NCBI GenBank assembly: GCA_905250115.1
Contig: CAJNOI010000059.1
Location: forward strand, 248,001-312,000
Direction: 5' to 3'
Source of the DNA: Adineta steineri
Lineage: Eukaryota > Rotifera > Eurotatoria > Adinetida > Adinetidae
DNA: 64,000 bases
A model generated the notes under the pieces. It was not told the DNA's origin, made no database searches, and worked only from the letters and a program-made list of their open reading frames with translations. Below, in pieces: positions 24,539-36,442 of this stretch (position 1 is the first letter of the stretch; each line of letters begins with the position of its first letter). Both the position numbers and the translations under genes were made by a program.

Positions 24539-26149
24539 TCACATGGAATCAAATGTAAGAATATCGGCTAAAAATAAAATAGAAAAAGAATCAATGATAA
24601 TATAGAATAAAAAGATAAAATTCTAATTTACGTTCACGTTGTCTTTTTTTTGCTTTCATACGACGATTTTGAAACCAAATCTACATATTTATATTAGATA
24701 AAATATATGTTAGACGAAGAATAAAAAAATTTACTTTCACTTGTGTTTCATTTAATTGAAGTGATGCTGCTATTTCAATTCGTCTTGCTCGTGTTAAATA
24801 ACGACTAAAATGAAATTCTTTTTCTAATTCCTAAAAAATACCCAAACAAATTCATTTTCGTATATAGAATTATTCTTTGAATCTTACTGTCAATTGTTTA
24901 TTAGTAAAATTCGTTCGACCAGCATTAGCTGCATTAGAATTCATCATTGAATTTGATGATGATCCATTCATTAGTGATGTACCATTATTATAATTGTAAT
25001 CAGTCGGTTTTCCTTCAAAAAAACACATGTATATTCTTATCATTGTGTATTACAACATCATTGAACAAAAAAAAAAACTCAAAGAACAAGTGATGATAGA
25101 TGATATTTTGATCTTATTTAACTAAATGGCATAATTTTTAATCAAGAGATGATCGATTCTTGTATGGTACTATATCGATCATCTTTCGTGACATGATGTT
25201 AGACAAGTGAGTAGATAGTGTAACTGATGAATTAAATATAAAAAAAGAAAATTCTCTCTCTCTCTCCATCATCTATTTTTTGGACACTTGGATGTATCAA
25301 AAAAAAAACAACAATATTTATCTTCGTATCTGATTGAAATACATTTCAGGACGAACACTAATATTATTTTTTTATCAAGATTAAAAATGAAAAAAAGCAT
25401 ATGTTCGATCAAAAAATTTTACCTGCTGTTTTAGCTGGTGTACGTTTTATTTGCATCCATTTATATTTTGCTTCACTTGCAACAATAGCAAGAGGTTTTT
25501 CATCTAAAGTTGATGTTGTTGACTGTTCAAGTTGTCTATATTGTTGTTGTTGTTGCGGCTGTTGTTGCTGTTGTAATGGATTATGAAATGAAGATGATGA
25601 TGATGTTGATGATGAGGAAGTTTCATTATTAGATAATGGAATTGAAGAATAATCTCGATAGTTTTGTTCAGATAATTGTGAATTATTTAAATAAATATTA
25701 CATTGATCAAATGATTGTATTGGATGATATATTGACCCATCACTTGTTGTTGCTACCCATGATGCTGATGGTGATGTTTGAGAATTATCAATACAAAATT
25801 GTTCATATGTATTTACTGGAATATTTGTGGATGGTGATGTGTATGTTTCATAAACAGGTGGTTGAGTATCTAATGTACAAATTGTTGGTGAACGATATAT
25901 CTGATGATGTTTAGTACAATATGAAGGTGGAGGATTATAAATATAATTATCATCAAGTAAATTGTAATGATTTGGTTGATGTATATCAACAATTGAATTG
26001 TTATTGGTTGAATAAGTATCAACGGGTGCTTGTAGAACAGTTGTTGTAGTTGTTGTTGTACTACTACTAAGGTGAAAGTGATGGTTTGATGGGAGAGTTG
26101 CAGTCGAATTATGTGTTTGTAAATGTTGTTGTTGGTATCGATTCATCAT
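24539..26149 (-). CDS. Hox1: Hox1/labial homeodomain transcription factor
   Basis: A 341-residue anterior Hox protein in five exons (26149-25423, 25012-24888, 24830-24735, 24680-24632, 24567-24539); the lengths sum to a full frame. The N-terminal half is low-complexity, rich in Gln, Asn, Ser and Thr. The hexapeptide YKWMQIKR, which binds PBC/Extradenticle cofactors and has the labial-type Trp-Met core, lies at the end of exon 1. The homeodomain reads [18 protein letters not shown], then [27 protein letters not shown]: residues diagnostic of Hox1/labial. Gln50 is present. An intron splits the homeodomain before IWFQ. The tail after the homeodomain is only about a dozen residues (ending TFDSM). 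The expected role is anterior patterning and neural identity. Confidence 0.95.
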
Positions 26150-28222
26150 GATAGATGATGATGGAGATTGATGTGTTTTTTTTCTTCTATGTATGTTGTT
26201 CTTCTTCTTCTTCTTCTTTTTTTTTTCGTTCTTTTTTCAAAATGATAATGAATTGACTAAATGTCGAAATATTTCTAGAAGGATATGTCGCATTTAATTC
26301 AATGGAATCATCAATCTAAATATTAAAAAGTAGAGAATATAATGTGTTTTGTTTTCTTTTTTTGACATAGGGAAAAAAAAAGAAAATTAGAAACCATAGA
26401 TTTTTCATGCATTTGTTGTGAAATATGAGATTGATCATAAGGGGTTATGGTACCTTCTTCTTCTTCTTCTTCTTTTCTTCGCTGTTCTATTAAGATAGTT
26501 TTCTTTTTCTTTCTTTTCTCTTCCTCCCTTTGCTCGCGTTCTTGACGTTGTGTTGGTCAACATTCTCGATTAGTAAAAGGCAAAAAATTCCCATTGATCC
26601 AAAATGCTTGAGATCAACGACGAATGAGATTATTTCATACATATGTATGTATATATGTATTTGTAGAAGTTAAGCGCAAAAGGAAGAGAGCAAGAGAGAG
26701 AGAAAGAGAAAAATTTCGAGTATTTTCTTTTTTTTTGTCATCAAGCTCTTTCTTCCTGTTAAGTACTAATATAACATATATATATATATTCAAATAAAAA
26801 GAAGAAAAAAATGATAATATCACGCATCGATGCGAAACGATGGCGGATAATAAGAATGTGTTAATCGCAGAGAATATTGAGTAATAAAGAAGTAGGATAT
26901 TTCAATAGAGAATCATCTCAAGATAGTTTACAAGTCATTAGCAGACTTTTTCTAAGGCTGATAATTGTGGTGATTGATATGAGACTTTTTTTCTTTTGAC
27001 AGTATATTAACATGATAGATAACTCTTTTTTTTTTTATTTCAACAATATTAAGTACATTTTAGATATATGCATTGACATGCATTTCAACTCGTAGGGGAA
27101 TTTTTTGTTTTTTGTTCTAATCAATAAAAATAAAATAAATATACCGACATTGAATTTTAATTTTCATATCCTGTCGGCAAAATAGCCGATTCTTCTTCTT
27201 TTCTATCATCAGGATAGCCAGTGATTTGTGACCGTAGAGAAAAAAAATCACGATCGGATTGCTTGACTTTCTTCTTCTTCTTCTTTTTTTTTACTAGTCA
27301 TATATTTGTGAGTCTCTCGAGATTCAAAGAGAAGAAGAAGAAGCGCGCATATATATACGAGTAAACCCATTGCGCACACTAACTATAATCACTGAAGTGA
27401 ACAGTACTCACACGGTGGTGAGCAATACATCGATCGATCATTCCTCTGACGACGTGTCGACACCCCTTGTGCACATATATATATAGAGATAGACATCTCT
27501 AATATGCGAGTGCCGTATATATACACTGCGGCAAGTGGAAAAAAGAAAAAATGAGCTAGACAATGACGAAAGCGATGAGAAAGCACGTTGAAGGTTGTTG
27601 TTGATTGTTACTCATGCATTTTTTGATTGTATCTAATATTTAGTTAAATATGTAGTTGTTCGATTCGAAAAGGCAAAAAAAAAGAAAAGAAGTAATTATT
27701 TATAGACTTTATGTAAAGATTAAAAAACAATATTTATTTCTCTTTGACAAGTTGATTAAAAATTTTGATGGATTATGACACGATTTTGTTTGTGATTACT
27801 GAAAATGTCTTCAAGGAATAAATCTTATCAATAAATCAAATACGCAAAAAAAAGATTTTGAAAGTGTTACTTGTATTATTACATCCAACAAGTTTGCTGT
27901 TAAATAGATCAACATACTGTGACTCAATGTAAAACATTACACACTATAGAATCTATAAAATGAAATCGATATAATAATATCTTCAAAACAAAAATATTGA
28001 CTATACTAAGTACCGAATAAATGATATCAAATACATTATATATAATTGAAGTTTGATCTTGTACTTACTACAAATTTTGAAATTTGATATATATTTAAAT
28101 AGATGACTTTATAAGCTTGTTATTTCTTTTCGATATATGGTAATTGATATTTTTATTTTTTTCAATATTTGATAGAGATATAAGTGTTTGAATAAAAATA
28201 TAATATTTGATTACATCCCAGT
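26150..28222. other. Intergenic, Hox1 upstream region
   Basis: About 2 kb between the Hox1 start (minus) and the EGF-repeat gene start (plus), so it should hold promoters for both. It contains CTT/GAA tracts (26200-26225, 26455-26480, 27270-27290, 27330-27345). No ORF with recognisable features. Confidence 0.5.
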
Positions 28223-29935
28223 ATGCAGTATAAACCTCTATTCCTTGTTTTTGCTGTCTTTTGGACAATATCGATTGTTTCCGGACAAACAAATAGTAAG
28301 TAGTTTTTAGTGAATCTGGAAATATCTAATAAATCTGTACCATATTTAGTTTGCTCAATAAATCCTTGTTTAAACGGCGGTGCATGTATTGTATCTCAAT
28401 TCTCAAATACATTTACATGTTCATGTACTCAATATTATTTTGGAACACGATGCGAACGTATATTGATAAGAATTAGGTTTTGAAAAGTTATTAATTTTAT
28501 ATTTTGTATTAGATATGAATCGATGTTCATATCAGTCAGCACTCTGTCGCAACGGCGGAACCTGCGTCCCGGGTCTTGATGGAGCTTTTTCATGTCGATG
28601 TCCGATATCATACACCGGGGTTTATTGTGAGACGTATTCTCAAACATCAAGTATTTTTAATTGTTAATAATTTTCTTCTCTGTATTTTTATTTTATTAGC
28701 TATTTGTTCATCAATGCCCTGTCGAAATAGCGGAACATGTGTAGCATATAATAATAATGCAAATTATTATTGTCAATGTCCACAAGCATATAGTGGATCA
28801 ACATGTAGTATGTTATTAAGAAGAAAAATCTCCGATGATGTTCTTAAAAATAAAAATTTTTTTATTTAGCGACGCCTGTTACGGTTTGTCCTGTGGATTA
28901 TTGCAAAAATAATGGACAATGCACCTTTGATTATACACTTAATCGATTACGATGTGCTTGCCCAGGAACATTTGGGGGCCAGTACTGTGAGATCCCAATT
29001 GGTAAACTTTTTACTTTTTTAAGAAAAAGAAAAAGCGAAATATTATTTTATTTTAATTAAAGGTCAATCAAATGCATGTGCAAGTTTTCCTTGTCATAAT
29101 GATGGTAGTTGTACCCCAGCTCCACCATCTTTTCTATGTAAATGTAAAGATACATATTCTGGCAATCAATGTCAATATTCGAGCAATAGTATGTTAATTA
29201 TTAAATATTTATTATTTTGGTTTTTTGGGAGAATAGAAAAATATCATATATTATTTAGTTAATCCTTGTTCATCATCACCCTGCAAAAATTCTGGCATGT
29301 ATGCATGCAAATCTAATTAAAATTTTGCTCTATATTATTGGTTTTAGATGTGTTAATCTTGGAAGCACTTTTCAATGTCAATGTCAATCAGGTTTTCACG
29401 GAACAACATGCGAGACGCCGATAAATAGTTAATGAATTTTATTTATTAATCTTTTTTTTTAAATAAAAAAAAATATTTTTAGGTAATTGTTATGCTGGTT
29501 TTTGTTCGAATGGTGGAACGTACGTTGATTAATAAATATCTCATTTAATATTAATTTCTATTTTAAAGATGTTATTCTAATGGAAATACATTACAATGTA
29601 TATGTCCAAATGGTTATAGTGGGATAAGATGTGAAACACAAACAAGTATAGTTCTTATGATTATCAGATTTTTTTCTTTTACATTTTATCTATTTAGCTT
29701 CATCATTTACACTTTGTGATTTAAATCCTAATTTATGTAAACAAGGAAGCTCGTATATATTAACACATTTTTATGAAAAGAAAAAGGATTATATCANNNN
29801 NNNNNNTTTCATTTTTCTTTAGCTTATTGTTCAATTAATTGTTCGCCTGGTTATTGTTTTTCAAATCCTGCTAGTCAACCACCATTTGCTTGTTATTGCA
29901 CTGATAAAACTATTCAATTGAATTCATGCTATTGA
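28223..29935 (+). CDS. Secreted EGF-repeat protein
   Basis: The protein starts with a signal peptide (PLFLVFAVFWTISIVSG) and continues with seven clear EGF-like domains, an eighth partial one, and a final cysteine-rich segment. Each EGF has six Cys and the C-x-C ... G-x-x-C end, for example NGGACIV ... CSCTQYYFGTRCE. Most exons encode one domain and are bounded by phase 1 introns (first exons 28223-28295, 28350-28457, 28513-28650), the classic exon-shuffling arrangement. The sixth and seventh EGFs are split by an extra phase 2 intron. A run of 10 N at 29797-29806 interrupts the gene near the eighth domain, so that part is incomplete. No transmembrane segment follows; the stop is at 29933-29935. 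Likely an extracellular adhesion or matrix protein; the ligand is unknown. Confidence 0.85.
29797..29806. other. Assembly gap (10 N)
   Basis: Ten N bases inside the EGF-repeat gene, next to an exon boundary. Confidence 0.99.
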
Positions 29936-31316
29936 TAAATTTTCTTTTAATTATTAAGTTACACAGAAAAAAAAATTATTATTTCTTCTTCTTCTTCTTT
30001 TTATGATGACCTTGAATAAACATCGGATAAGTTGTTCATCATATAAATGTAGACATTTTTTTCCTTAGAGTTTTTTCTCTTTCATCTCGTATTCTATTGT
30101 AATAACTACCCAGACAGGAAGACAGACAAGGTCGAATATCTATTATTATAGTCATAAAAAAAAAGCGGGAGAACGAGAAAAAAGACAAACAATTTTTTTT
30201 CCTCAATGTCAAAGTTTGTTTTCATCCGGAAAAGACACAGTAAATGTATTTTTATATATAGATATAAACAGTACTCCAATCTAACCTTGACAAAAGAAAA
30301 TAAAGTCACGCGTCAATATCGACCCTGAAATGAAGGAAATCTAAACAAATAAATATCAATCGACTTTTATTTTTTTATTGATTTGCACTCGAATTTCAAA
30401 ACAAGATTATTTTACAAAAAAAAAGGCAACAGTACACACATGTATATAGGCAAAAAAAGAAGAAGAAACGAGAAGACAAATTAATCGAAGCTTAAAATAG
30501 AACAAATGCTAAAGGAAAATTTTAGTAGTAGCAGTCTATCAAAAAAAAACACTTAGTGTAGTTTTTTTTTTATTTTATTATTAAATATTTGGTTAAAAAC
30601 CTGAGTGTTATGTATTTTATCTGCATACTGCTAGTACAAAAAAAGATTAAAGAACTCTGTTCGTTTTAAATTATTATTAAGAAGCTATTTCTCTATGTAT
30701 TTTTATCAACAGTAGCTAATAGTTGAAGAAGAAGAAGAAAAAAAGAATCCTGAGGGATTTGTTTTGTTTTTGTTAAAACAAAACGAAGTCAATACTGTTC
30801 AGCCTGAGAGACACAATCCTGAGTGAATATATATTTATGACCCTGTAAGTAGCTCTAGAAAATTTCAAATTAGAAAAAAGGAACAAAAAAAAACTGTTTC
30901 TTCGTTTGTATCATAGCACACTGTGCTCGAAAAAAAGAAAAAGACCTGAAGATAATATGTATGAAAGATGAAGAAAAAAACTTGACAGAAAACAGCAATT
31001 ATAAAAACAACACAACAATAAGACAAGTTGAATATATATATATACACATACAAATAAACTGTATTTTTTCTACTACTGTTCAAATTAAGCCTCACTCATA
31101 AAATGAGTTAAAGGGGGAAAAACATAACTCTGTTTTATTTTGTTTTGTTTCTCAAAAAATTTCGAAGAGATAGAAAGAGAAAAAAGACTGTTCTTTGTGC
31201 ATAAACTACCGGGTTGCATGTATGTGAATATGTGTATGTGTATGTGTGTGTGTATATTAAAAAGTTAGATAGATACCTGAGTGAAAGCTGTGAGAAGTGA
31301 CAAATCTTATATAGAA
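29936..31316. other. Convergent intergenic region
   Basis: Holds the 3' ends of the EGF gene (plus) and the LIN-41-like gene (minus). It has A/T runs and a GT-rich stretch at about 31205-31255. No coding signal. I found no let-7 seed match on the minus strand here by eye. Confidence 0.5.
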
Positions 31317-34225
31317 TTAAAAAGCAAGAATACGATTATTACCAAAATCAACAACAAGAACAAGACCTTCAGGTGTAACACATATTCCACTCGGTCTATC
31401 CATATGTAAAGGACCTGAACCTTGTGTACCAAATTTTGTTTTAAAAACACCTTGCGATGTAAATATTTGCACGCGATAATTTCTTGAATCCGCAACAAAT
31501 ATATTTCCTTCTGTATCAATATCAATACCTTGTGGACGAAGAAATTGTCCATTACCTGAACCTTCACTTCCCAAAAATCGAGCATTTTGAAAATCTGATG
31601 ATAAAAATAATAGACGATGATTATTAAAATCTGATACAATTATATGTCCAGCATGTGTAAAAACAACACCACGCGGTGAATCAAATTGTTTCCATACAGG
31701 CCCATCAAAACCATATTTACGTAAAAATAAACCATCCTTTGAAAATAATTGTATGCGATGATTGCGTGTATCTGATATTAAAATTTGTGATGTTGATGAT
31801 ATAGCTACATCCCATGGATAATTAAATTGACCGGGTTTAGTACCTTTTTCACCAAATTTAAATATATATTCTCCAATAGATGTAAAAACTTGTACACGAT
31901 GATTATCTTTATCTGTAACAATAATACGATTTAATTGTTTATCAAATGCAACACCAGCAGGACGATCAAATTGTCCTAAACGATTTCCTTGTGTACCAAA
32001 TTTTCTTAAAAATTGTCCATGTTTATTAAAGATTTGTACTCGATTATTTGATCGATCAGCAATAATTATATTCGATTGATTATCACAACATATACCCCAT
32101 GGTCGACATAATTTACCATCTTGATCACCTTCACCACCAATTTCAAATTCTAATTTCAAACCAATTGTTGAATAACTACGATTTTGTTTTATTTCAATAC
32201 GAAATGGATTATCTTTTATAGGTGAATTATTAACATAAACATTTAATATATGTAAATTATCACTTTGAGCAATATAAGTTAAAAAATATTGTCCATTTTG
32301 ACGATCATAAATTTCACATGGAACAGTTTGATTATTACCTGTATCAATTAAACAACATTGAACATTATCACCACCAGTTGTACGTAATTCACCTAAATGA
32401 TTACGTGTTTGAAGATTTAATACACTTAAACGATTTCGTACAGTATTATAAAGTGATTCACCATATAATTCACATAATAATGGATATGTTGATGTTATTA
32501 ATTGACCATAATTTGTTAGTGATTTATTTATTGTATTAGTTGAACCTTGAAATTGTATATAATCATCTTCTAATGGTTTTAAATATAATAATAAAGTTTG
32601 TTTCATTTTAATGATTTCATTCCAAAGACGATTACGTGTACGAATAAGATCAGCATCATTACCATTTTTTAAGCATTCATTACAATCAAGTATAGTTAAA
32701 TGTAATTGTTTAATAACTTGATTGATTTCATTGATTTGTCTTTGTAATGCTTGTGTTTTAATTGTTTGTACTTTATCAACATTTTTTAATAAAAAATCTT
32801 GTCTTTGAGAAAGTATATCAAGAAAACACTTTATCATTGTACGTATTTCATTTTCAATTGTTGAACTTTTTATTGAAATATTTTCAATTGTACGTGTAGA
32901 TTGTTTTAATGATTCATCTAAATGATATAATAATGTTTGAGATTCAATTAAAAATTGTTTTGTTAATTGTCGAGCATTATCAATTGTATCTTGTAATGAT
33001 GATAATGTATGTTGTTGTGCATGATGTATTTGACATTCATGACAATAGGCATGTGAACATATATCACAATAGTATGATGCTTTTAAACCTGAATGTTCAT
33101 GACAAAATATAGTTGAAGGTGACGATTGAGGAGATTTAATCATGTTTGAATTTTCATTATTTGATGTATTTAATGAAAGTTGGGAAAAAAATGAACCAAA
33201 TAATGATGAAAAATCATTATTTGAAGAATTATTTGTTGATGATGATGAACGATTAATTGGAAAATCTAAAGATGTTTGCTGTGTTAAACGAACTAGAAGA
33301 ATATTTTATTAATAAATAATCAATTTTTTGTTTTTTCGCTCTTACCAGCATTTGGTGATAATGATTGATGTCCAATAGTTGATCGATGATTATTATTATT
33401 AAATTGTGATGAAAGTAATTGTTGTCGGTGATCTTTAAAACTAAATATTTTTGGATGTGTTAATGCACATTTTTCACATAAAGATGTATCACAATCAAGA
33501 CAATATGTATACGGTGGATTATTAGCAAAGCAACAAAATGATGATGTAAGATCATTTGTTGATGAAGGATTTAATGATGATGATGATAATATTGAATGTT
33601 TTCGTGATAATAATGATTGTGAAAAATCACTACTTTGAATACTACTTGCGGGACTATCACGATCACTATTATGATTATTTCCATTAAGAAAATTATGGAA
33701 ATAACGCATGAAATCATTGGTTGTTGATGATGATGTTGTTGTTGTTGTTGTAGTTTCAAGGTCATTATTGAAATTTGTTGATGTTAATGGTGGAAATGTA
33801 CGATTGAAATCCGTAGATAGATGAAGAAAAGGATTTTGGGACATATTACCGGATGTAAATGGATCAAATGCACTTAAACGACGATTATTTGATGATAGTG
33901 ATGATGATGTAGACGATGCTGATGAAGATGATAATGACGAAAAATGTGGTTGAATTATTGATGGATTATATTGTTGCTGTTGCTGATGTTGTTGTTGTTT
34001 ATTCAATGATGATGGTTGTGTTGAAGGTAAAAGTGGAAATTTATTATTTATATCGGAAGAAAAACATTGTTGTTGTTGATCAATAAATTCTGTCATGCAA
34101 TTCGAACAGAATTTTGATAAAGGATTATTCGTTGATAATGATGCCGAAGTAATTGGCATTTCTTTAAAACACGATGAACATACGCCACCGGTATTACCAC
34201 TGTTCATATTGCTTGTTTCATTCAT
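31317..34225 (-). CDS. lin-41: LIN-41/TRIM71-type B-box-filamin-NHL protein
   Basis: A 951-residue TRIM-NHL protein in two exons (34225-33346 and 33292-31317). The N-terminal ~230 residues are low-complexity (Gln, Ser, Thr, Asn) with two isolated Cys pairs (CSSC, CSNC) where TRIM71 has its RING; a proper RING is not visible. B-box 1 (about 232-275, YCLDCDTSLCEKC) closes exon 1. B-box 2 (about 355-392, CDICSHAYCHECQIHH), a coiled coil (about 395-490), a filamin-like domain (about 572-674) and six NHL repeats follow. The last repeats (FLGSEGSGNGQFLRPQG, DRPSGICVTPEG, VVDFGNNRILAF) match LIN-41/TRIM71 more closely than Brat. The family binds mRNA hairpins through the NHL propeller and represses targets in developmental timing and stem cells. 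ATG at 34225 is used because the longer frame upstream starts with TTG. Confidence 0.93.
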
Positions 34226-34254
34226 GATATTGTCGATTTCTTGTTTTTCGCTCG

Positions 34255-34263
34255 TTTTATATA
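34255..34263 (-). promoter_or_regulatory. TATA box for the LIN-41-like gene
   Basis: TATATAAAA on the minus strand, ending 29 nt before the chosen ATG at 34225. At normal TATA spacing, transcription would begin almost at the start codon, implying a very short leader or a spliced leader added in trans. Confidence 0.45.
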
Positions 34264-36442
34264 GAGGCCTTTCGAGCAAACTGGCCACAATGGATATCAA
34301 ATCTAACGAGTCATGCTGAAAACCTACTTTCTTCCTCTATGCTCTTCCCCTCGTTTTCTTTCTCTTTTTCTTTTTTGCTAGCTCTGAGCCAATGATGGAA
34401 CCCAACTATGATCTAAAAGCAAAAAAATATATATAACTAGGAAAGAAATTTATAATACTACAACATTGAATGAATAAAAAAATCTCGTATTTCTTCATAT
34501 ACAAAGACTATTGATAAGCATTTTATGTCGATCTGAACAGTGTTAAACAAATGTGAAGAAGAGAAAGAGAATATGCAATTGAGAAGTTTCACACGATTCA
34601 AGTCAAGGTGAATGCATGCATTGACAAAGGTTAATGACCACTCGTAACAATAAAAAAATCGAGATTCTTATAATCAACTCATCCTTAACTTACTATCAAT
34701 AGATTTTATATCAAAAATTTATGCGTAGGTACATTTTTACTCTCTTCTTTATTTTAACGTATCATGTGTAATACACAATAATGTCTTTATCGGCAGCTAT
34801 AGTAGAGTAGTAGTAGTAGTACGAGTCCAAGACAGAAAAAAAAGGACGCTATCGATGACGACTATTTAAAGCGAGAATATACAACGAACAAGCATGTAAG
34901 CAAGAAAGCAAAGAAAAAAAATGACCCTAAAAATTCCGCAAAAAAACGAGAGATTTTTTTCTCTTCTTCGTCTTATGCATCTAGCTTTTTTTTTTCTTCT
35001 GAATGAATGAATGAAATTTGGTCTCTCTTTCTCTTTTTTTTCCTCTTTTTTTCCTCTCTCTCTTTTTCCTATCGACAAAACGCATGTGTGTGTGTGTAAG
35101 TCCAATGATTTGTTCTTTACATACGGCAATCTTTTTTTCTTTTCTTACTTTCTTGTTCTGTTCTATGTGTGAAAGAAAGAATAGCGTGTTCTCTTACATA
35201 AGACATATAATATATTCTCCTTGTTCCTTCTTCACACTGCGGTACCATCAACGTTTGAGTTGTACTCTTTTCTTCTTCTTCTTCTTCTTTCTCCTTGAAC
35301 AACAACCAATACAATATAAATGAGAAAGAAACTACAAACTGTTGATCTCCTCAGTTTTTGACAGTATCGAAGGAGAAGAAAAAGCTCGATAAAGACCGCG
35401 GCGAAGAGGAAAAAAAAAGAAAAAGAAGAAAAAAGTTTTGTTCTAAATGTCCTGAAACATATGGCAAGTAAATAGAAAAGAGACGAGGGTGTGTACTGAT
35501 GAATGTGAGTAGACAGAGAATGAGTGAACGAGTATATACGAGAAGCAGGCGACCTTGGTCGGTATGTGTCTCTAGCCTGTTCTCTCTCTCTTTCTCGTTT
35601 GCTATATAACTTACTTGATTCTCAAGTAATATTAGTAATAATAATGAAGTGGTACCAAAAAAAGCCAATCATATTAACCCACCGGGCCTATTTGACCTCA
35701 AGATTCTCATATCATTGTATCACAAAAAGAAAGAAGAATTCTGTTTACATTATCATAGATATAGAGACAATGATTGATATGATGTTCATAATTCAAGCAA
35801 ATCTTTCTCTCTCTCCAATTCAATTTATTCTATATAAACAAAAATAAAATAACCGTATTATATATATATGATCTTTCTTTCATTGTTCTTTTATATATTA
35901 ATCGATTGTTACTCAACAAAAAAAAAGAAAAAGAAATCTCATTGAACGATTTGTCGTTTTATAATAAGAACTTTCATCATCATCATCCGACATAACCGAT
36001 TAGTAATGATGATAGATAAATAATTGAATTTTTAAACAATTAATCAATAATATTTGATTAAATATATGTAAATGATATTTGTATATATATATTTTTTTTT
36101 GAAATTTATTTAACCTTTTGTAATGCGTAAACATACAATGATTATTGTTACAAAACAAAGAAAAAACGAAATTTCGATCATTTTCTTTTGTCATTATAAA
36201 CTAATCGACATCATGAAATTTCAGTATTGTAAACAATAATCATAATACATATTGCAAAAGCATACAATACAAAAAAGAAACAACTCAAAAGTACAAATAC
36301 AAACGTTTTCATATTAGTTTTTTGTCAATATCATTCATAAATAGTTCTATATATGAATAAAAATCACATAAGATATAGTGACTAAGAAAGACGGGAAAAA
36401 TGAAAAAAAGAATTTGAAAATAACAGATATCAGTTTGAAGAA
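34264..36442. other. Intergenic, no gene recognised
   Basis: About 2.2 kb between the LIN-41-like start and the acyltransferase 3' end. Pyrimidine-rich tracts at 35020-35070 and 35270-35300 produce long but low-complexity frames. Nothing recognisable. Confidence 0.5.

Noticed and set aside
30500-31316. let-7 seed matches in the LIN-41 3' region
   Set aside because: Looked for GAGGTAG on the plus strand and found none by eye.
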